30,032 nt of DNA, taken from IMG/VR virus record IMGVR_UViG_3300018080_000453, positions 1-30,032 of that record. One strand, written 5' to 3'. Below, piece by piece: positions 15,768 through 23,476 of this stretch (position 1 is the first letter of the stretch; the number at the start of each line of letters is the position of its first letter). Both the position numbers and the translations under genes were made by a program. The DNA is from a virus. A model generated the notes under the pieces. That model saw only the letters and a list, made by a program, of their open reading frames with translations. It did no database searches and had not been told where the DNA came from.

Positions 15768-16474
15768 ATATTCGTTTAGCTGAAATTATATCATTAAATG
15801 AAGCAGATAATAAAGTTCAAATAAAAGATCTTTATAATCGTGGGGCTATATTTGATGTATCTTTAGATAACAAAGTGACATGGCAAGAAATGCCATTAGT
15901 AGGAAACATATGTGTTTATATGAATATTGCTGATAAGATTGTAAGAATAATAAAAATATGGGATTCAACAAATATAGATTTAAGAAGAAAAGATCAACAG
16001 CCATTAAAGGCTGGTGAATTGCAGATACAGAATATAAATGGTCAATACATTTATTTGGATAATAACGGAAATATAAAGCTGGTTGATTCAACAATGCTTA
16101 ATGAATTTAAATTGACATTAGATGGAATATTTAGTAAAGTGAAAACATTTGATGTAGAAACTTATGATGGAGTTAAAATTACTGTAGATAAAGATATTGT
16201 TATTTCAAGAACAGGTGGAGAAGAAGTAGAAGAAGGAGAAGATCCTAATTTCATAACTACTATAAATGATGATGGAGTAAATATAAAAAACAAAGATTCA
16301 GAAGTAATAATTACTCCTGATGGAACAGTAGAAATAAAAGCATCAAAAGAAATAAAATTAGGTAATGTTCTTTTTGGAGACATAGTGACAGCTGGTTTTA
16401 ATGGGACTTGGAAAATCTGCCCATTTACTGGAAGTCCTATTGTTGGTAGTGTAAAATGTAAGGCGGAGAAATGA
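15764..16474 (+). CDS. Baseplate spike / puncturing protein (gpV-like)
   Basis: A 236-aa protein overlapping the hub gene by 4 bases (ATGA). The N-terminal about 90 residues look like an OB-fold (RLAEIISLNEADNKVQIKD, VTWQEMPLVGNICVYMNIADKIVRIIKIWD), as in gpV and gp5 spike proteins. Then comes a repetitive beta segment (QYIYLDNNGNIKLVDST, VIITPDGTVEIKASKEIKLGN) typical of trimeric spike beta-helices. The C-terminus CPFTGSPIVGSVKCKAEK has two cysteines. A tip closed by metal or a PAAR-type cap is not evident. The product should sit under the hub and pierce the envelope. Confidence 0.85.
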   Translation: MNIRLAEIISLNEADNKVQIKDLYNRGAIFDVSLDNKVTWQEMPLVGNICVYMNIADKIVRIIKIWDSTNIDLRRKDQQPLKAGELQIQNINGQYIYLDNNGNIKLVDSTMLNEFKLTLDGIFSKVKTFDVETYDGVKITVDKDIVISRTGGEEVEEGEDPNFITTINDDGVNIKNKDSEVIITPDGTVEIKASKEIKLGNVLFGDIVTAGFNGTWKICPFTGSPIVGSVKCKAEK

Positions 16475-16475
16475 T

Positions 16476-16991
16476 ATGGCAAATAATTTAGGCAATATAT
16501 CAGATCTTAATAATTTTTCTGCAACAGAAGGAAAATTATCTGATACACAACAGGAAAAAGTAGATGAACTTACAACAGTAGTTTCTGATACTTTAGGAAC
16601 TACAGATATACAAAATTTAAAACTATTATTGCAAGATGTAATAAATATAATGATGCAGAATAAAGAAAATTTAAGGAAAGGGTTGGAGTATACAAATCTT
16701 TCAAAGAATATAATTGAAGAAGAGCTATCTGAAATAGAACAAGATGATACTTTGCAAAAATTATATGATTATCGAAACGAAGCTTTAGGATCTGATTTTA
16801 TTGAAGTGCTTAATATATCATCTACGCAGTTTACTGATTTCTTTAATCAAGTGACAGAATTGCAGTATAGATTGAATGTATTAAGTTATAAAATTGTATT
16901 TTTTGAAGAGCAAATAAAAAGTATAGATAATAAAATTACAATAGTCAATAATTATATTATAGCTTTAGATAATGCTGGAGGAACTATATAA
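16476..16991 (+). CDS. Coiled-coil baseplate-region protein, function unknown
   Basis: A 171-aa protein, ATG 16476 behind GGCGGAG, 1 base after the spike gene. It is almost entirely helical, acidic and rich in Gln/Asn/Ile with heptad-like periodicity (LKLLLQDVINIMMQNKENLRK, LQYRLNVLSYKIVFFEEQIKSI). It has no transmembrane segment and no cysteine. Its stop overlaps the ATG of the endonuclease gene (TAATG). Placement between spike and gp25-like wedge suggests a baseplate component or assembly factor. I do not recognise the family. Confidence 0.78.
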   Translation: MANNLGNISDLNNFSATEGKLSDTQQEKVDELTTVVSDTLGTTDIQNLKLLLQDVINIMMQNKENLRKGLEYTNLSKNIIEEELSEIEQDDTLQKLYDYRNEALGSDFIEVLNISSTQFTDFFNQVTELQYRLNVLSYKIVFFEEQIKSIDNKITIVNNYIIALDNAGGTI

Positions 16992-17695
16992 TGAAGGAAG
17001 AAACTAAAGAAAAAATAAGACAAACTCTTTTAGGAAGAAAGCAACCAAAAGAGACCATAGAAAAAAGAAGAAAAAAACTTATAGGAAATAAACACAAATC
17101 ACATAAGCCTATTTCTGAAGAATCACGAAAAAGATATAGTATTGCTAGTAAAAAAAGAATAAAAGAGCAAGGTCATCCAATGCAAGGAAAACATCATTCT
17201 TTTGAGGCAAAAATTAAAATAGGAAAGAGTTCTGAAGGAAGAAGTTTTATAAACAGAAAACCTTTTTCTGAAAAAACTAAACAAAAACTTTCAAAAATTA
17301 CTACTGAAAATTATTTAAATGGAAAAATGGAATTTCCAAAAAAAAGATATAGAAGTGGAAAAAGAAAAGATTTATGGAATATTTATTTTAGAACAGGTTT
17401 TGAAGCTAATTTTGCAAGGATTTTAAAGTATTTAGAAATTGAATTTCAATACGAAAAGAAAGTTTTTAGATTAAGTAATAGGAGGAGGTATATTGCAGAT
17501 TTTTATTTGCCTAAAATAGATAAATATTATGAATTGAAAGGATATCCTTATAATGCTAATGAAAATAAATATATGCTTTTTAAAAAAGATTATCCAAATA
17601 TTGATTGGGTATTTTTAAGACAAGATTCTATTGAATGGAAAAGATTAAATAAATATTTCAAAAATAAAATTAAAGAATGGGAGACAAAAAGTTGA
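16991..17695 (+). CDS. Free-standing homing endonuclease, NUMOD3 plus PD-(D/E)xK-type core (copy 1)
   Basis: A 234-aa basic protein. The N-terminal half has NUMOD3-like DNA-binding motifs (EETKEKIRQTLLGRKQPKETIEK, SFEAKIKIGKSSEG, SEKTKQKLSK). The C-terminal half carries E138 in GFEANFARILKYLEI, D170 in YIADFYLPK and E181-L-K183 in YYELKGY. This is the E...D...ExK arrangement of PD-(D/E)xK nucleases. The gene lies between two baseplate genes and uses a GGAGG (16978-16982) inside the upstream gene. Such enzymes cut alleles lacking the gene and spread by repair. It overlaps the next gene. Codon use is even richer in AAA/AGA than its neighbours, as expected for a mobile gene. Confidence 0.88.
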   Translation: MKEETKEKIRQTLLGRKQPKETIEKRRKKLIGNKHKSHKPISEESRKRYSIASKKRIKEQGHPMQGKHHSFEAKIKIGKSSEGRSFINRKPFSEKTKQKLSKITTENYLNGKMEFPKKRYRSGKRKDLWNIYFRTGFEANFARILKYLEIEFQYEKKVFRLSNRRRYIADFYLPKIDKYYELKGYPYNANENKYMLFKKDYPNIDWVFLRQDSIEWKRLNKYFKNKIKEWETKS

Positions 17696-18111
17696 GTAAA
17701 GATTTTAAGTTTTTAGGATCAGAGAGAGGAGATTTTTACGCTACGTTTAATGACATTGTCATTTACGACAATGATATTGCATTAGTTGATGGTCATCAGA
17801 AGATTCAACAAGATGTTGTAAAATTTTTATATGTTCTAGTTGGAACACTTCCTTTATTTCCTAAATATGGAACTAACCTTCCAAACTTATTAAATAGAAG
17901 GAATAGAGAACTTTTAATACAAGATCTTCAAAAACAAATAAGAAGAGGGTTGGCATATGTAAAAGAAAAAAATAAAAATGATAATGTTAATATTGATAAA
18001 CTTATGACACTAAGAATAAATGAGCTTACAAGGACAATTGATATAGATATAGTCATACTTCTTACTGATAAGCAAGTATTGACAATACAATTTAAACGCG
18101 GAGAGCAATAA
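17692..18111 (+). CDS. Baseplate wedge protein, gp25-like
   Basis: The gene product matches the T4 gp25 / Mu gp46-type family: SERGDFYATFNDIVIYDNDIALVDGHQKIQQDVVKFL, then LPLFPKYGTNLPNLL, and a C-terminal beta segment (LTRTIDIDIVILLTDKQVLTIQF). I favour TTG 17692 (139 aa). It has GGGAG 8 bases upstream and overlaps the endonuclease stop as TTGA. An in-frame ATG at 17677 would add MGDKK but has no good ribosome binding site. The protein forms part of the inner wedge that triggers sheath contraction. The non-ATG start may be a result of the endonuclease insertion upstream. Confidence 0.85.
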   Translation: MSKDFKFLGSERGDFYATFNDIVIYDNDIALVDGHQKIQQDVVKFLYVLVGTLPLFPKYGTNLPNLLNRRNRELLIQDLQKQIRRGLAYVKEKNKNDNVNIDKLMTLRINELTRTIDIDIVILLTDKQVLTIQFKRGEQ

Positions 18112-18196
18112 TGAAAACAAGTTTTTGGAAAGGAAAAATATAGTAAAATTATTATAACAAAATTCCCAATTGGGAAAAAACAAGGGGTGAACAATA
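18112..18196 (+). other. Short intergenic gap with a 14-bp perfect palindrome
   Basis: An 85-base gap between wedge genes, unusual in this tightly packed operon. It contains TTCCCAATTGGGAA (18162-18175), a perfect palindrome able to form a 5-bp stem with an AATT loop. It is followed by an A-rich run and the GGGGTGA ribosome binding site of the next gene. No gene is seen apart from a 10-codon frame starting at 18111. Confidence 0.6.
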
Positions 18197-19687
18197 ATGA
18201 CTTCTGTAGAAGAAATTTATAAAGAAATGAAACAAATATTATTTTCTATAAGAACTGATATAGCAGTTAATCCAGGAACTGTGACATCAGATTCTGTATT
18301 AAGTCCTGTCTCTTATATAATGTATAAAGAAAGAGTTAACCTTGAATTTGTTTTTGCAATGCAAGCTTTAGCTCTTATAAGAGAATTATTATTAAATCAA
18401 ACTGCTCTTGAAGAAATAGCAAATATAAGAAATATTACTATTGATGAATTAAAAGATGTGATAAGCGATTTCTTAGATAAAATAGGAGAAAACTATGGAG
18501 TTTTTAGAGACCCTCAAACAACAGCAACAGGATTTGAATTTTTTGGAAGGATAGATCCTCTTACATCTAATATTACTATCCCTTTAGGAACTGAAGTAAA
18601 AACATTAGATGAAAAATATTATAAAACTACAGCTGATGTGACAATGTTTGTAACAGGAAGCTATTATGATCCTGAATCAAATTTATATATAATTCAAGCT
18701 CCAATAGAAGCTTCCTCAGATGGAATAGAAGGAAATACAGCAATTGGAACAATAACATCATTGATTACAGCTATAGCTGGGATTACATCTGTATTTAACA
18801 AAGAGAACGTTGAAAATGGTAAAGATGAAGAATCAGATTTAGATTTTATTGATAGGCTACAAGCAGTTTTATCTGGACACAATTATGGAACAAAAGTAGG
18901 ATATAAAAGAATGGTACTTGATAATTTTTCAAATGTTAAAGATGTTTATGTAGCAGGACCAGGTGATGCTTTAATGATAAGAGATCAAGGATTTAGTGGG
19001 ATGTTAGATCTTTGGATATTACTTGATGATGATAATAAAAGAACTCAAGTATCTCAGTTTGTAAATGCTTATAATATAAAACATGGAGTATATGATGGAG
19101 TTTTATTAGATTATAACCCTACATATTCTGATGGGCTAATAGTAGATCCTACAACAGTAGGTGTAATGAATAAAGATACTACTAGTGGAATATTTAATAG
19201 TTTTGCTGAAAGAAGCTATGTTTGGTTTAATCAACTTCCAGTTCCTCCTGGACTTTCATTTACTATTGAATATGAATATGATGATCAAATAGAAGAAATA
19301 CAAAATTTTGTAAATTTAGATGATAACGCAATTTTAGGAACAATAAAAGATAAAGCATACGCTTTTAGATTTACTGTTCTTGTAAGAAAAGCTATAAGAA
19401 AAAATATAAATATAGGAGCAACAATAACTGTATTATCTGGGTTTGATGCAAATACAGTAATAGCTGATACTCAAAACAATATTCTTAATTATATAAATGC
19501 ATTAAAGTTAGGAGATCCTTTAGCACAATCGGATATTATTAACGTTATTGAAGACACAGCTGGAGTAAATTTTGTCCAACTTCCGTTATCAACATTTAAT
19601 TTTGTAGGATCAAGCGGAGAAGTTGATTTGCTTGAGGTTAAATCAAATGAATATATAAGAGGATTGAATATTATTATAGGAGTATAA
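18197..19687 (+). CDS. Baseplate wedge protein, gp6 / J family
   Basis: A 496-aa protein, ATG 18197 after GGGGTGA. It has the hallmarks of the baseplate J/gp47/gp6 family: an N-terminal helical region (ERVNLEFVFAMQALALI), the beta segment FFGRIDPLTSNITIPLGTEV, APIEASSDGIEGNTAIGTI followed by ITSVFNKENVENGKDEESDLDFIDR, and a C-terminal helical region (TVIADTQNNILNYINALKLGDPL). In that family the G-x-x-G-N and N-x-x-x-x-x-G-x-D-x-E-S-D segments are conserved. Wedge subunits surround the hub and are attached to the sheath and fibres. About 500 residues is typical or slightly long. Confidence 0.9.
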   Translation: MTSVEEIYKEMKQILFSIRTDIAVNPGTVTSDSVLSPVSYIMYKERVNLEFVFAMQALALIRELLLNQTALEEIANIRNITIDELKDVISDFLDKIGENYGVFRDPQTTATGFEFFGRIDPLTSNITIPLGTEVKTLDEKYYKTTADVTMFVTGSYYDPESNLYIIQAPIEASSDGIEGNTAIGTITSLITAIAGITSVFNKENVENGKDEESDLDFIDRLQAVLSGHNYGTKVGYKRMVLDNFSNVKDVYVAGPGDALMIRDQGFSGMLDLWILLDDDNKRTQVSQFVNAYNIKHGVYDGVLLDYNPTYSDGLIVDPTTVGVMNKDTTSGIFNSFAERSYVWFNQLPVPPGLSFTIEYEYDDQIEEIQNFVNLDDNAILGTIKDKAYAFRFTVLVRKAIRKNINIGATITVLSGFDANTVIADTQNNILNYINALKLGDPLAQSDIINVIEDTAGVNFVQLPLSTFNFVGSSGEVDLLEVKSNEYIRGLNIIIGV

Positions 19688-19690
19688 TCA

Positions 19691-21133
19691 ATGGGTATGT
19701 TTGCTTTTGACGGAAATAATCGTATATTTTTAGATATGATAGCTCAACTTCCAGATGGGCTTGTGTATTTTAAAGAATCAAATGTGGTTCCTATAACAAA
19801 AGAAATTGCATTTATAGAATTTTTTAATGATTATAACCCTGGTGAAGATGTAGAAGTATATTTAGATGATGAATTATATTCAACTGTTAAAACTCTTCCT
19901 GATAGAACTATATATGCTAAGATAGAATCTCCTAGGAGCACTATTGTTTTTGATGTAAAAGATTCTTCTGGGAATATAAGAAAAGTAACAGAAACAATAG
20001 GAAGAAGGTTTTTAATAAAAACAAAAATACGAGGAAAGATTTTTAGAGAAGAAGAATACATATCACAAAATTTATATAGTTTTTTCGTAATGCTTTCAAA
20101 AGCATTTAATGTAGATTATGTAGAGATATTTAAAATGTTTGGGAATCTTTATAATAAATATCTTCAAGATAATCTTTTATATCCAAAAATAGGATGGTTT
20201 TTTGGATATTCAATACCTTATGGGTGGTCAATAGATGATTATAGGAAGACGTTGACAGGTCCAAATTATGATATCACAGCACAATTTATCAATTCAATGA
20301 CAATACAATCAGTAAAAGAAATTGTAAAAGCTTTTACTGGTCAATATCCTGATATTTTATCTCATAGAGAAGTTGACGGATGGGTATTGCAAGATGATAA
20401 TGTAGTTCAAAATTGGGTATGGCCAGATTATTGGCTTAATGGAGATATATTAGGCACTCAAAATGGTATAGCTGGGTTTAACGTTGATACACTTACTTTT
20501 AATTTTAAAATAGATACTACAACAGTCAACGTGATATTTTCAGGAACAGATCCTATTCCTATAAATGATATAATAGATCAAATAAATACAGCAGCTGGAG
20601 AAAAAATAGCACATCTGCGAGATTTATCCACAGCAGGATTAAGGATCCAATTATTAGGAAAATATATTGAAATATTAGCTGGAACATCTAATTCAATATT
20701 TGGATTTACAACAGCAGATAAAGCTGGGGTTGTAGAAGACGCTGACAACAAACAGATAGTTCTTTATAGTGGACAGTTTGAGAATTTTAAAGTCACGATG
20801 ACTGTAAAAAATTCATTGAAACAAATAACAGAAGAAGCAATAAGAGGATTCTCAACTAAAGATAAATTGAGGCATCGTTGGATTGACACTGTAACATCTA
20901 TTACTGGAATAACAGGGTCTCCAACTTATGTGGCTGGGGTGGATTATCAATTAGTTGAAGATCCAATAAGTAGCGGCGAATATTATATAGAGTGGCTTGG
21001 CGGTGGTAGCAGTCCTGCTACAAATGATAGGTATTTAGTTATATATAAATATTATATAAAAGACGAACTAGAAAACATCATAGAACAAGTAAAACCAGCA
21101 CTTATTCGAATCAACTATGAATATGAGGCGTAA
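19691..21133 (+). CDS. Baseplate wedge / tail protein in gp7/I position, with embedded modules
   Basis: A 480-aa protein, ATG 19691 with AGGAGT in the end of the upstream gene. Residues 1-110 are beta-rich, about 120-240 helical (NLYSFFVMLSKAFNVDYVEIFKMF). Then come modules also found in the sheath: a hook-type motif (about 269-345, TVNVIFSGTDPIPINDIIDQINTAA ending NSIFGFTTADKAG) and a DYQL module (about 410-460, GVDYQLVEDPISSGEYYIEWLGGG). Its position after the J-like gene is where tail protein I or gp7-type wedge genes lie. The core family is not one I can name with certainty. Trp-rich WVWPDYWLNGD is notable. Confidence 0.75.
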   Translation: MGMFAFDGNNRIFLDMIAQLPDGLVYFKESNVVPITKEIAFIEFFNDYNPGEDVEVYLDDELYSTVKTLPDRTIYAKIESPRSTIVFDVKDSSGNIRKVTETIGRRFLIKTKIRGKIFREEEYISQNLYSFFVMLSKAFNVDYVEIFKMFGNLYNKYLQDNLLYPKIGWFFGYSIPYGWSIDDYRKTLTGPNYDITAQFINSMTIQSVKEIVKAFTGQYPDILSHREVDGWVLQDDNVVQNWVWPDYWLNGDILGTQNGIAGFNVDTLTFNFKIDTTTVNVIFSGTDPIPINDIIDQINTAAGEKIAHLRDLSTAGLRIQLLGKYIEILAGTSNSIFGFTTADKAGVVEDADNKQIVLYSGQFENFKVTMTVKNSLKQITEEAIRGFSTKDKLRHRWIDTVTSITGITGSPTYVAGVDYQLVEDPISSGEYYIEWLGGGSSPATNDRYLVIYKYYIKDELENIIEQVKPALIRINYEYEA

Positions 21134-21135
21134 TT

Positions 21136-21525
21136 ATGGCGAAACCTAAGGCACCTACGAATTTTTATATAAATAGATATCCAACTTTTAATGTTTTAGT
21201 TTGGAATTCAGTTGTAAAAGATTTAGATCAAAACTATACTAGAATTTTAGCTTATAATATTTATAGAACTCAGAATCCAGCAGGAAAAGATTGGGTGCCA
21301 TTAAAAACTTGGACATTAGCAGATCCTAATAACTATAATGATCCTCATATAGAATGGATTGATTTTAGTCCAGGAGAGTTTTTATACAGAGTATGTGCAG
21401 TTAATGCAGAAGGCGAAGGAGATTGTGCTATAAGTTATGGAATTATAGGTGAAGGTGGACTTCCAATAATTCCAACACCCTGTTTGTGGGATGTAGGGCT
21501 TTTTGATCAGTGTTTGTGGGGTTAG
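21136..21525 (+). CDS. FN3-domain tail protein, C-terminus truncated by endonuclease insertion
   Basis: A 129-aa protein, ATG 21136 after GAGGCG. It is essentially one fibronectin type III domain: KAPTNFYINRYPTFNVLVWNS, ILAYNIYRTQNPAGKDW, and FLYRVCAVNAEGEGD. The tail is IPTPCLWDVGLFDQCLWG. The stop TAG 21523-21525 lies directly at the junction with the endonuclease gene. Codons stranded after that gene (22235-22270) read QDQGKWDECLWG and repeat the CLWG ending, so the original protein was probably about 12 residues longer. FN3 domains in tail proteins bind cell-surface polysaccharide or join fibres. Confidence 0.85.
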   Translation: MAKPKAPTNFYINRYPTFNVLVWNSVVKDLDQNYTRILAYNIYRTQNPAGKDWVPLKTWTLADPNNYNDPHIEWIDFSPGEFLYRVCAVNAEGEGDCAISYGIIGEGGLPIIPTPCLWDVGLFDQCLWG

Positions 21526-21534
21526 GAGAAAAAA

Positions 21535-22233
21535 ATGGAAAATGGAACTAAACAAAAAGAGAAATCAAAGAAAAAAATATCAGAATCTTTGAAAGGAAAA
21601 AATAAAGGGAAAATTCCTTGGAATAAAGGATTGACAAAAGAAGCAGATGATAGAATTAAAAATTATGCAAAAAAAATAAGTAAAGGGAATACTGGAAAAA
21701 TTCGCTCTCAAGATGTTAAGAATAGAATAAGTAATACTCTTACAGGTAGAAAAATTTCAAAAGAAATTATACAAAAAATGTCTAAAGCTCTAAAAGGAAA
21801 AAATAAAGGAAAAATACCCTGGAATAAAGGAAAAAAAATGAATAAAGAATATTGTAGAATTCATGCAGAAGCTTCTTTAAAATCTGCACATAAAAATAAA
21901 AATGATTTTTATAGAAAAGATCTAGGTCATAGATGTAGAAGTAAAATAGAAGCTAATTTTGCAAGATTTTTAAAATGGTTAGAAGTTGAATATATTTATG
22001 AATATAAAACTTTTATATTAAAAGATGGGAGATATTATACACCAGATTTTTATTTATCTCAATTAGATATGTATATAGAATTAAAAGGATATATGTATAG
22101 AGATAGTGAAAATAGAATTAAAATATTTAAAGAAAGTTATCCAAATATAAAATTTAATTTACTAATGCAAAATTCAAAAGAATGGAAAAGTGTAGAAAAA
22201 TATAAAGATAAAGTTTTTAATTGGGAAAATTAA
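21535..22233 (+). CDS. Free-standing homing endonuclease, NUMOD3 plus PD-(D/E)xK-type core (copy 2)
   Basis: A 232-aa basic protein with its own AGGAG before ATG 21535. It has two nearly identical NUMOD3-like motifs (each with LKGKNKGKIPWNKG, at about 19-32 and 84-97) separated by related repeats. The C-terminal core has E139 in SKIEANFARFLKWLEVEY, D171 in YTPDFYLSQ and E182-L-K184 in YIELKGY. The spacings E to D (32) and D to E (11) are the same as in the copy at 16991, so the two are paralogues. It has inserted within the end of the FN3 gene. Codon use is very AAA/AGA-rich. Confidence 0.9.
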   Translation: MENGTKQKEKSKKKISESLKGKNKGKIPWNKGLTKEADDRIKNYAKKISKGNTGKIRSQDVKNRISNTLTGRKISKEIIQKMSKALKGKNKGKIPWNKGKKMNKEYCRIHAEASLKSAHKNKNDFYRKDLGHRCRSKIEANFARFLKWLEVEYIYEYKTFILKDGRYYTPDFYLSQLDMYIELKGYMYRDSENRIKIFKESYPNIKFNLLMQNSKEWKSVEKYKDKVFNWEN

Positions 22234-22234
22234 A

Positions 22235-22273
22235 CAGGATCAAGGAAAATGGGATGAATGTTTATGGGGATAA
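22235..22273 (+). pseudogene. Stranded 3' end of the FN3 gene (insertion scar)
   Basis: In-frame codons CAG to GGA then TAA (22271-22273) read QDQGKWDECLWG-stop. The ending WDECLWG mirrors FDQCLWG at the C-terminus of the FN3 gene product upstream of the endonuclease gene. No ribosome binding site or start precedes it. It is best read as the original 3' end of that gene, displaced by the insertion. Confidence 0.65.
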
Positions 22274-22299
22274 ATTAAATAATTTAAGGAGGCTTTACA

Positions 22300-23136
22300 A
22301 TGAATAGAATAAAAGATATTTTAGAAGCTTTAGAAAAGAACGAAGGCAAAGTAGTAGAAATTGCTAATGAACTTTCGAAAGAAGGACAAGTAAATGCTTT
22401 TAAAGTTTTTAAGAAAATTAAAGGAGAAATCAAAGTAGAAGATTCATTTAAGGTAATCTATGGCCGAAAGATAAGAGAAATAATTTCAAAGAAAAAAAAG
22501 AAAAGTGATGGTAAGCCAGGAAGATCTTTAAAAGAATGGATTGCTGATCTTAAAAAACAGGATGCTCCAAAGAAAGTTATAGATCAATTTAAAGCTATTC
22601 ATGATAGTGTAATAAAAGATGGTGGTGATGAAGAGCATGCAATGAGAGCGGCTATTGATAAACTTCCTAAGAAATATATTAAAAAACCTACTGAAGTTCA
22701 TGGCCCTAAGAAAAAGAAATATCCTCTTTCTGAAAGCCTTGAAGAAGATATTTTTAAGATGCTTCTTGAAGGTAAAACGGAAGATCAAATCAGAGAAAAA
22801 TATAAAGATGAACTTGATGAATTTTTTATTGAAGCAACTCATATATCTGTTGATGAGTTTATGAAAAATTTTAAATGTGCTTATCCGGATATGGAAATTC
22901 CTGAAGAAGATCTTAAATTAACGTTTGATGCAATATATCCAGAACTAGAAGAAAAATCAGAAAAACCAGAAGAAATAACTATTTGTGAAGTAGTAAAAGC
23001 TGTATATGATAAATTAAAAGGTAAGACAAAGAAAAAAGGCCCTGGTGGCCATGAACCTGATGGCTCAGGTCCTCCAGAACATGGAAGAGGGATGGGACCA
23101 GGAGAAGGAAAAGGCGACGGATCTGGATTAGAATAA
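22300..23136 (+). CDS. Lys-rich hypothetical protein with Gly/Pro-rich tail
   Basis: A 278-aa protein, ATG 22300 after AAGGAGG. It is highly charged and helical with a basic middle (RKIREIISKKKKKSDGKPGRSL) and the segment KKVIDQFKAIHDSVIKDGGDEEHAMRAAIDKLPKKY. The last is reminiscent of small ChaB-type helical domains, but this is weak. A second helical block (LEEDIFKMLLEGKTEDQI) precedes an acidic segment. The last about 30 residues are Gly/Pro-rich and disordered (GPGGHEPDGSGPPEHGRG). No catalytic residues are visible. Location between baseplate and fibre genes suggests a virion or assembly protein. Confidence 0.78.
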   Translation: MNRIKDILEALEKNEGKVVEIANELSKEGQVNAFKVFKKIKGEIKVEDSFKVIYGRKIREIISKKKKKSDGKPGRSLKEWIADLKKQDAPKKVIDQFKAIHDSVIKDGGDEEHAMRAAIDKLPKKYIKKPTEVHGPKKKKYPLSESLEEDIFKMLLEGKTEDQIREKYKDELDEFFIEATHISVDEFMKNFKCAYPDMEIPEEDLKLTFDAIYPELEEKSEKPEEITICEVVKAVYDKLKGKTKKKGPGGHEPDGSGPPEHGRGMGPGEGKGDGSGLE

Positions 23137-23150
23137 AGAGAGGTTAAACA

Positions 23151-23465
23151 ATGGCAAACTTGAAAGATACTTTTATTCCATTAACTATTATTTTGAGTTC
23201 TGAAATAAATCAAAACTTTTCAAGGCTTAATGAACAAGATAAGTTTAATAAAAATCTTACATCTCAAATTGATGGTATTGTCAAGCAATTTACCACTCCT
23301 GATAATTATGAAGATGGAAGTTTGCGTGTATATCTTGACGGAATAAGACAAACAATAGTGACAGATTACACTGAAGATGGAGATAATATTCATTTTACGT
23401 TTACATCTGCAACAGCTCCAGTAATAGGACAATCATTAGTGGTTGATTATCGTCGTAAATATTAA
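23151..23465 (+). CDS. Small fibre-type protein with one beta module
   Basis: A 104-aa protein, ATG 23151 after AGAGAGG. The N-terminus (LKDTFIPLTIILSSEINQNFSRLNE) is of the kind that starts many fibre proteins. Residues about 50-104 form a module LRVYLDGIRQ, DYTEDGDNIHFTFTSA, GQSLVVDYRRKY, which also appears in the protein at 26118. It sits just before the large fibre gene and may link fibre to baseplate or form a short fibre itself. No chaperone features are visible. Confidence 0.75.
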   Translation: MANLKDTFIPLTIILSSEINQNFSRLNEQDKFNKNLTSQIDGIVKQFTTPDNYEDGSLRVYLDGIRQTIVTDYTEDGDNIHFTFTSATAPVIGQSLVVDYRRKY

Positions 23466-23476
23466 AGGAGATAAAA

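Noticed and set aside
16991-17695. Group I intron around the homing endonucleases
   Set aside because: There is almost no non-coding sequence around either endonuclease gene, so no room for an intron core. They are free-standing.
18162-18175. Palindrome as a transcription terminator
   Set aside because: The 5-bp stem is short, is AT/GC mixed and followed by A rather than T on the + strand. Genes of the same operon continue after it.
22655-22864. 69-codon + strand ORF inside the Lys-rich gene
   Set aside because: Out of frame with the supported gene, Lys/Leu/Phe-only composition, no ribosome binding site.
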